Source of the DNA: Chryseobacterium daecheongense
Lineage (GTDB): Bacteria > Bacteroidota > Bacteroidia > Flavobacteriales > Weeksellaceae
DNA length: 64,000 nt
NCBI GenBank assembly: GCA_027920525.1
Contig: CP115858.1
Span: 2,480,001 to 2,544,000, forward strand
Direction: 5' to 3'
Part shown: positions 59,692 to 64,000 of the stretch, piece after piece
How the letters are laid out: the number at the start of each line of letters is the position of its first letter
How positions within the stretch are numbered: the first letter of the stretch is position 1
Made by a program: the position numbers and the translations under genes
The notes under the pieces: generated by a model
What the model saw: the letters and a program-made list of their open reading frames with translations, nothing else
Told to the model about the DNA's origin: nothing
Database searches by the model: none

Positions 59692-59699
59692 TAAATTTG
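59692..59699 (+). promoter_or_regulatory. -7 box upstream of accA
   Basis: TAAATTTG, 22 bp before the ATG at 59722, inside the gltX-accA gap. Confidence 0.5.
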
Positions 59700-59721
59700 A
59701 ACGATATAATTTACTTCAAGA

Positions 59722-60678
59722 ATGGAATATTTAAGTTTCGAACTTCCTATAAAAGAATTAATGGACCAATACCAAACATGTTCTTTAGTAGGAGAAGAAA
59801 GTGGTGTTGATGTAAAATTAGCATGTAGTCAAATTGAGGATAAGATCATAGAGAAGAAAAAAGAGATCTATGGAAACCTTACTCCTTGGCAAAGAGTACA
59901 ACTATCCCGTCACCCTGATCGTCCTTATGCATTGGATCATATCAATGGTATTGCAGACAAGGGTAGTTTTCTGGAGCTTCACGGAGACAGAAATTTTGCA
60001 GATGATCCGGCATTGGTTGGAGGCTTAGCTACTCTGGATGGTCACAAAGTAATGATCATCGGAACCCAAAAAGGGAGAACAACCAAAGAAAGACAGCACA
60101 GAAGATTTGGGATGCCAAATCCTGAAGGTTATAGAAAAGCTCTTAGACTAATGAAATTAGCTGAAAAATTCCGTATCCCGGTTGTAACTTTAGTGGACAC
60201 ACCTGGAGCATATCCTGGATTAGAAGCAGAAGAACGTGGACAAGGTGAAGCTATTGCCCGAAACATTTTTGAAATGGTTCAGCTTAAAACTCCGATATTC
60301 ACTTACATTATTGGTGAAGGAGCTAGCGGTGGAGCATTAGGAATAGGTGTTGGAAATAAAGTATATATGCTGGAAAACACATGGTATACTGTAATTGCAC
60401 CCGAAAGTTGTTCTTCTATATTGTGGAGAAACTGGGATCACAAGGAAGATGCAGCGAATGCATTAAATCTTACCCCGCAAGATGCATTAAGAGAAAAATT
60501 CATTGATGGGATTATCGAAGAACCTCTGGGAGGAGCACACTACGATCCTGAAACAGCATATTTGAATTTGAAAAGTTCAATTTTGCAAAACATTAAAGCT
60601 TTCTCTAAGTTTACAGGACAGGAACTTGAAACTCAACGTCAAGAAAAATTCATTGCCATGGGGCAATTTAAAGGATAA
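59722..60678 (+). CDS. accA: Acetyl-CoA carboxylase carboxyltransferase alpha subunit
   Basis: A 318-residue AccA. Motifs are [31 protein letters not shown] and [25 protein letters not shown]. The oxyanion site is in [14 protein letters not shown]. It transfers carboxyl from biotin to acetyl-CoA with AccD, which is not in this window. It ends at a strong terminator. Confidence 0.97.
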   Translation: MEYLSFELPIKELMDQYQTCSLVGEESGVDVKLACSQIEDKIIEKKKEIYGNLTPWQRVQLSRHPDRPYALDHINGIADKGSFLELHGDRNFADDPALVGGLATLDGHKVMIIGTQKGRTTKERQHRRFGMPNPEGYRKALRLMKLAEKFRIPVVTLVDTPGAYPGLEAEERGQGEAIARNIFEMVQLKTPIFTYIIGEGASGGALGIGVGNKVYMLENTWYTVIAPESCSSILWRNWDHKEDAANALNLTPQDALREKFIDGIIEEPLGGAHYDPETAYLNLKSSILQNIKAFSKFTGQELETQRQEKFIAMGQFKG

Positions 60679-60684
60679 AAAATA

Positions 60685-60717
60685 AAAACGGTTAAGAAAT
60701 TCTTAACCGTTTTTTTA
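60685..60717. terminator. Bidirectional terminator after accA
   Basis: ACGGTTAAGAA and TTCTTAACCGT pair perfectly around one base, with A and T runs outside. It also fits the 3' end of the gene on the minus strand. Confidence 0.87.
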
Positions 60718-60740
60718 TTCTATATTGATCATTCAATTTT

Positions 60741-61436
60741 TTATTCAGAAACATTCAGCTCAATCTCAATATCTTTGCTGATCTTTTTTATGGAGGAATA
60801 TTTTGCATCACAAACCATTGTTGTCAAAACATATTCTCCCTTATCTATTAAAATAAAATTCTGCCCTTTTGCAGGAACACTTAGATTGTAATATTTTTTC
60901 CCACTGATCTTTACAATCAAATTACAGTTCGATCTATTTTTAATATTGATGTATGCCTCTTTTAAATTAGTATCATTGCTAAAAAGATGAGTAAGCATAG
61001 CAGCTGTCCTTTTATTCTCTTCACTTGGTTCTGATTTTTTGCTTCCGCTTACGCTGGCATAATTTACTTTTGTTTCAGAAGGTGCAGATGCTGAATTTAC
61101 GGCTAGTGTTTTGCCACTGTTCAATTCATTATTTTTAACAATTTTTTCTATTTTTTCTTTACTAATAGGCTTAATAGTTGGTTTTGCCTCCGGAGAATTA
61201 TCCGCCATAATTATTTCTATCAGCTTCCTTTTAAAGTAATCTGTTTTTGCATGATTCGGGTTTTGTTTTAAAAATCCGGCTATTACTCTTGCCTCCTTTG
61301 AACTTTCAGCATCCTGTTCAGTATATATTATCAAAGTCTCTTTTTCCACAACAGCTTTAGATTTGGCCCTTTTCTTCTTCTGAGAAAAGCCAAGTGTAAA
61401 AATGCATAAAAATATAAGGAGAAATATTTTTTTCAT
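60741..61436 (-). CDS. Secreted protein of unknown function
   Basis: A 231-residue protein with a signal peptide (about 1-18, ending GFSQ) and a basic patch KKKRAKSKAVV right after it. The middle is charged and low in complexity (about 85-150). The C-terminal 85 residues look like a small beta domain with NCNLIVKISGKKYYNLSVPAKGQ and a Cys in TTMVCDAKY. I do not recognise a named family. It is a single-gene unit. Confidence 0.75.
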   Translation of the reverse strand: MKKIFLLIFLCIFTLGFSQKKKRAKSKAVVEKETLIIYTEQDAESSKEARVIAGFLKQNPNHAKTDYFKRKLIEIIMADNSPEAKPTIKPISKEKIEKIVKNNELNSGKTLAVNSASAPSETKVNYASVSGSKKSEPSEENKRTAAMLTHLFSNDTNLKEAYINIKNRSNCNLIVKISGKKYYNLSVPAKGQNFILIDKGEYVLTTMVCDAKYSSIKKISKDIEIELNVSE

Positions 61437-61509
61437 TAACTAAGCATTTTAAAATTATTAACAAATAAATAACGTGAAAAGTCAATTTTTAGTTTGTCAT
61501 TAAAATCAT

Positions 61510-61517
61510 TATCTTTG
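61510..61517 (+). promoter_or_regulatory. -7 box of tsf
   Basis: TATCTTTG followed by CAC, about 62 bp before the tsf ATG. The leader of about 60 nt is A-rich. Confidence 0.6.
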
Positions 61518-61579
61518 CACTGCTCAAAAATAAACTAAAAAATCAAAACTAATTCTTAATAAAAAAAATAATAGATATT

Positions 61580-62407
61580 ATGTCTTATACACCAGCTGCT
61601 GCAGACGTAGCAAAATTGAGAAACCAAACAGGTGCAGGTATGATGGACTGCAAAAAAGCTTTAGTTGAAGCTGAAGGAGATTTCGAAAAAGCAGTAGATA
61701 TCCTTAGAAAAAAAGGACAAAAAGTTGCGGCTAACAGAGCTGACAGAGAATCTACTGAAGGAGTTGTTATTGCAAGAGTAAATGAAGATAACACTTTAGG
61801 TGCTGTTATTTCTTTAAATTGTGAGACTGACTTTGTTGCTAAAAACGAAGCGTTCATCGAGTTAGCTTATGAGTTAGCTGAAATGGCAATTTTTGCTGCA
61901 ACTAAAGAAGAACTTCTAGCTACAGACTTCCACGGAATTACTGTTGCTGAAAAACTTATCGAGCAAACAGGAGTTATTGGTGAAAAAATTGAGATCGGTG
62001 CTTTTGAAAGGCTAGAAGGTCCTTTCTTAGGAGCTTATATCCACGCTGGAAACAAAATCGCTGCAATTACATCTCTTTCTTCTAAAGTAGAAGGAGCTGA
62101 TGAAGCTGCTAAAGCTGTTTCTATGCAGGTTGCTGCAATGAACCCTATCGCTCTTGACGAAACAAGAGTTTCTCAAGAAACTATTGACAAGGAATTAGAA
62201 ATCGAAAGAGAACTTCTTACTAAAGAAGGTAAGCCTGAAAACATTATCGACAATATCCTTAAAGGTAAAATGCAGAAATTCTACAAAGAAAACACTTTGG
62301 TTCACCAAGCATTTATTAAAGATGGAAGCCAATCTGTTGCAGACTATGTAAAATCTGTTAATGGAGATTTAAAAGTTACAGGATTTGTAAGAGTAAGTCT
62401 TAACTAA
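61580..62407 (+). CDS. tsf: Translation elongation factor Ts
   Basis: A 275-residue EF-Ts. The N-terminal UBA-like part has VAKLRNQTGAGMMDCKKALVE, and the core carries NCETDFVAKNEAF, the conserved TDFVAR-type block. It recharges EF-Tu with GTP. rpsB, its usual upstream partner, is not here; the gene on the left is on the minus strand. Confidence 0.97.
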   Translation: MSYTPAAADVAKLRNQTGAGMMDCKKALVEAEGDFEKAVDILRKKGQKVAANRADRESTEGVVIARVNEDNTLGAVISLNCETDFVAKNEAFIELAYELAEMAIFAATKEELLATDFHGITVAEKLIEQTGVIGEKIEIGAFERLEGPFLGAYIHAGNKIAAITSLSSKVEGADEAAKAVSMQVAAMNPIALDETRVSQETIDKELEIERELLTKEGKPENIIDNILKGKMQKFYKENTLVHQAFIKDGSQSVADYVKSVNGDLKVTGFVRVSLN

Positions 62408-62428
62408 TCTTGTCTTCTTAAGATAAAT

Positions 62429-62462
62429 AAAATCCCGATGAAAATTCATCGGGATTTTTTTA
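62429..62462 (+). terminator. tsf terminator
   Basis: AATCCCGATGAA pairs with TTCATCGGGATT around AA, followed by a run of T. Confidence 0.87.
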
Positions 62463-62617
62463 TGCTCTTACTATTATTTTTGAATTTAAAATCGCCATGA
62501 TAAAAATTATTCTTTTTACGATTATAATTTTCATACACTCAAAAGATTTTGACATATAATTATGAATTATTTTTTATTTTAGCCCGTAATTTATTAATGA
62601 TATATCAAATATTATTT

Positions 62618-62625
62618 TAAATTTG
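62618..62625 (+). promoter_or_regulatory. -7 box of the IgGFc-binding-like gene
   Basis: TAAATTTG followed by TAG, 23 bp before the ATG at 62649. Confidence 0.5.
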
Positions 62626-62648
62626 TAGAAATCCTAATTCCCAAGTTT

Positions 62649-64000
62649 ATGAAAAGATTTCTACTCAGTTTATTACTGTTCTTTTTTACAATTAACCTAT
62701 TTTTCGCACAAAGAGATACTGAGCACTGGATAGCCCCTTATTATGATACCGTTGGAGGATATACCAACGCATTATATTTATCTACAGATTCGGTCACTCC
62801 CTTTGATGTACAAATTTATAATAATAATGCCGTGGTTACCACTGTTACAATCAGTAAAGGGAGCCCACAAGTCTATACCATCACGGACAATGCCCTTATA
62901 ATGGCCAACACTACAGCAAATGCTTTTACTGCAACAAGTAAGGGACTATACCTTAAAGGGGACAAGCCTTTTTATTGTAGTTTAAGATTAGCACAAAGCG
63001 TACATGGTGAAATCATCACCAGTAAAGGAAAAGCGGGTATTGGTAAAGAATTTTTCGTAGCATCCAGCCCTAACACTTCAACAAGTTCACTATACAATTT
63101 TACCGCAGGAATTCTTGCTACAGAAGATAACACAACTGTAACTGTCTCATGGAATGGCACAGGCGTTACTTTTTATGGAGGAACACCTACAGGAAATTCA
63201 CATACTTTCACATTAAACAAAGGACAATCATTTATATTTGCAGGTTCCGGGAATTCCAGCCCAAATCTTACGGGATTTATCGGTGCTAAAGTTGTCTCCG
63301 ACAAACCCGTTACATTAACCAATGGTAGCTGCAATGGAAATTTCGGGATATTAGGATCCGGAGGTTCTGACCCTGTTCTCGACCAGTCTGTTCCTGTAGA
63401 AAGACTGGGTAATACTTTTGCCATGGTCAAAACTAGGTCCACAGCCCCATCTCAAAATATGGAAGGCGGAATCATCATAGCCACAGAAGATAATACAGAT
63501 ATATTTTTAAATGGCTCTCCTACTGCTGTAGCAACAATCAATGCAGGACAATGGTATAGAATCAACGAAACAAGTTATGTAACACAAACCGGAGCGGGAA
63601 CACATTCCAATATGTTTATTTCCACATCCAAAAAAGTATATTTATATCAATTTGTAGCTGTAGGAGATAGTAATGCTACCTGTGGATTTAATTACATCCC
63701 ACCTCTAAACTGTTTCCTGCCCAGAAAGATTGATGAAATTGGAAACATTAATCAGATGCCGGGTATTTCAAGTGGGATTACATTAAAGCTAAACATTTTA
63801 ACAGAGACAGGAGCAGCTGTTTTAGTGAACGGAGTCGCTCCAACGGCCGCACAAGGACCTTACCCCTTGACGGGCAATACCCAATGGCAAACCTATGCCA
63901 TTGAAGGGATTACAGGAAATGTATCCATCACATCTACAAAAGCTGTAACTGCAGGAATCAACGGCGGATATAGCTCCGCAGGATATGGAGGTTACTTTGC
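62649..64000 (+). CDS. IgGFc-binding-like surface protein (partial, runs off the right edge)
   Basis: At least 450 residues, with no stop before the window ends. A signal peptide (about 1-20, ending FFAQ) is followed by repeating beta structure that fits the IgGFc-binding N-terminal family: TEHWIAPYYDTVGG, then GKEFFVASS, LATEDNTTVTVSWNG, SDKPVTLTNG and IIATEDNTDIFLNG. Bacteroidetes members are large surface proteins that usually end in a T9SS sorting domain and bind glycans or host proteins. The C terminus cannot be seen. Confidence 0.85.
   Translation, partial: MKRFLLSLLLFFFTINLFFAQRDTEHWIAPYYDTVGGYTNALYLSTDSVTPFDVQIYNNNAVVTTVTISKGSPQVYTITDNALIMANTTANAFTATSKGLYLKGDKPFYCSLRLAQSVHGEIITSKGKAGIGKEFFVASSPNTSTSSLYNFTAGILATEDNTTVTVSWNGTGVTFYGGTPTGNSHTFTLNKGQSFIFAGSGNSSPNLTGFIGAKVVSDKPVTLTNGSCNGNFGILGSGGSDPVLDQSVPVERLGNTFAMVKTRSTAPSQNMEGGIIIATEDNTDIFLNGSPTAVATINAGQWYRINETSYVTQTGAGTHSNMFISTSKKVYLYQFVAVGDSNATCGFNYIPPLNCFLPRKIDEIGNINQMPGISSGITLKLNILTETGAAVLVNGVAPTAAQGPYPLTGNTQWQTYAIEGITGNVSITSTKAVTAGINGGYSSAGYGGYF

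Noticed and set aside
62972..63442. Two minus-strand open frames opposite the IgGFc-like gene
   Set aside because: They overlap a signal-peptide-led plus-strand frame with clear beta-repeat pattern; they are shadows.

Overview
The window looks like a chromosomal segment of a Flavobacteriia bacterium, most likely Chryseobacterium or a close relative. The DNA is AT-rich and genes are short-spaced. Many promoters carry the Bacteroidetes -7 box TAnnTTTG, often with a TTG/TTTG about 17-19 bp upstream. The protein families are typical of the phylum: a T9SS sorting domain, DUF3276, a 300-residue NusB, ribosomal protein THX, BshB1 and a TonB/ExbB/ExbD operon with two ExbD genes. I see no insertion sequence, prophage, CRISPR array, rRNA or replication origin. 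One tRNA gene (His) is present.

Layout. 1-5.0 kb: tail of an unknown gene, a DUF937 protein, ribosomal protein THX, a secreted ankyrin protein, aspS and a divergent purA. 5.0-9.2 kb: a Crp-like regulator, then Ku and LigD for non-homologous end joining, with ligD split in two frames at a run of nine A. 9.2-16.5 kb: an MscS channel, an SDR enzyme, nusB-DUF1573-yajC, an ABC exporter half, DUF3276, tRNA-His and bshB1. 16.5-22.5 kb: an operon exbB-exbD-exbD-tonB followed, after a hairpin, by a small membrane protein, a substrate-binding lipoprotein and a TPR protein. 22.6-32.4 kb: leuS, a lipocalin-like lipoprotein, a GT2 enzyme with an unknown helical protein, a waaA-cupin-DUF1648-C40 peptidase-methyltransferase operon, a small basic protein and an OmpA-like lipoprotein. 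32.4-41.6 kb: tilS-dsbD, a seven-repeat T9SS protein, an orphan exbD, a lipoprotein, an alpha/beta hydrolase, a patatin and an NrnA-like phosphoesterase. 41.7-50.9 kb: rpmH, ftsE, trmN6, an NtrY-like kinase, ribE, pdxA, DUF177-rpmF, accB-accC and rocD. 50.9-56.3 kb: six surface-glycan genes translationally coupled to rocD. 56.4-57.8 kb: a MACPF (perforin-like) lipoprotein with three C-terminal repeats. 57.8-64 kb: gltX, accA, an unknown secreted protein, tsf, and the start of a large IgGFc-binding-like surface protein that runs off the right edge.

Most of the content is core metabolism and translation. Envelope energetics (TonB system), LPS core assembly (waaA, the GT cluster) and surface display (T9SS, MACPF, IgGFc-like) form the accessory layer. 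The observations most worth a second look are: a near-identical palindromic motif at the -33 position of both purA and the neighbouring Crp-like gene, each 19 bp from its -7 box; the A9 frameshift dividing LigD; the MACPF lipoprotein with a three-fold repeat module beside the glycan cluster; a pair of tandem paralogous glycan genes of unclear class; and an orphan ExbD paralogue without an ExbB.
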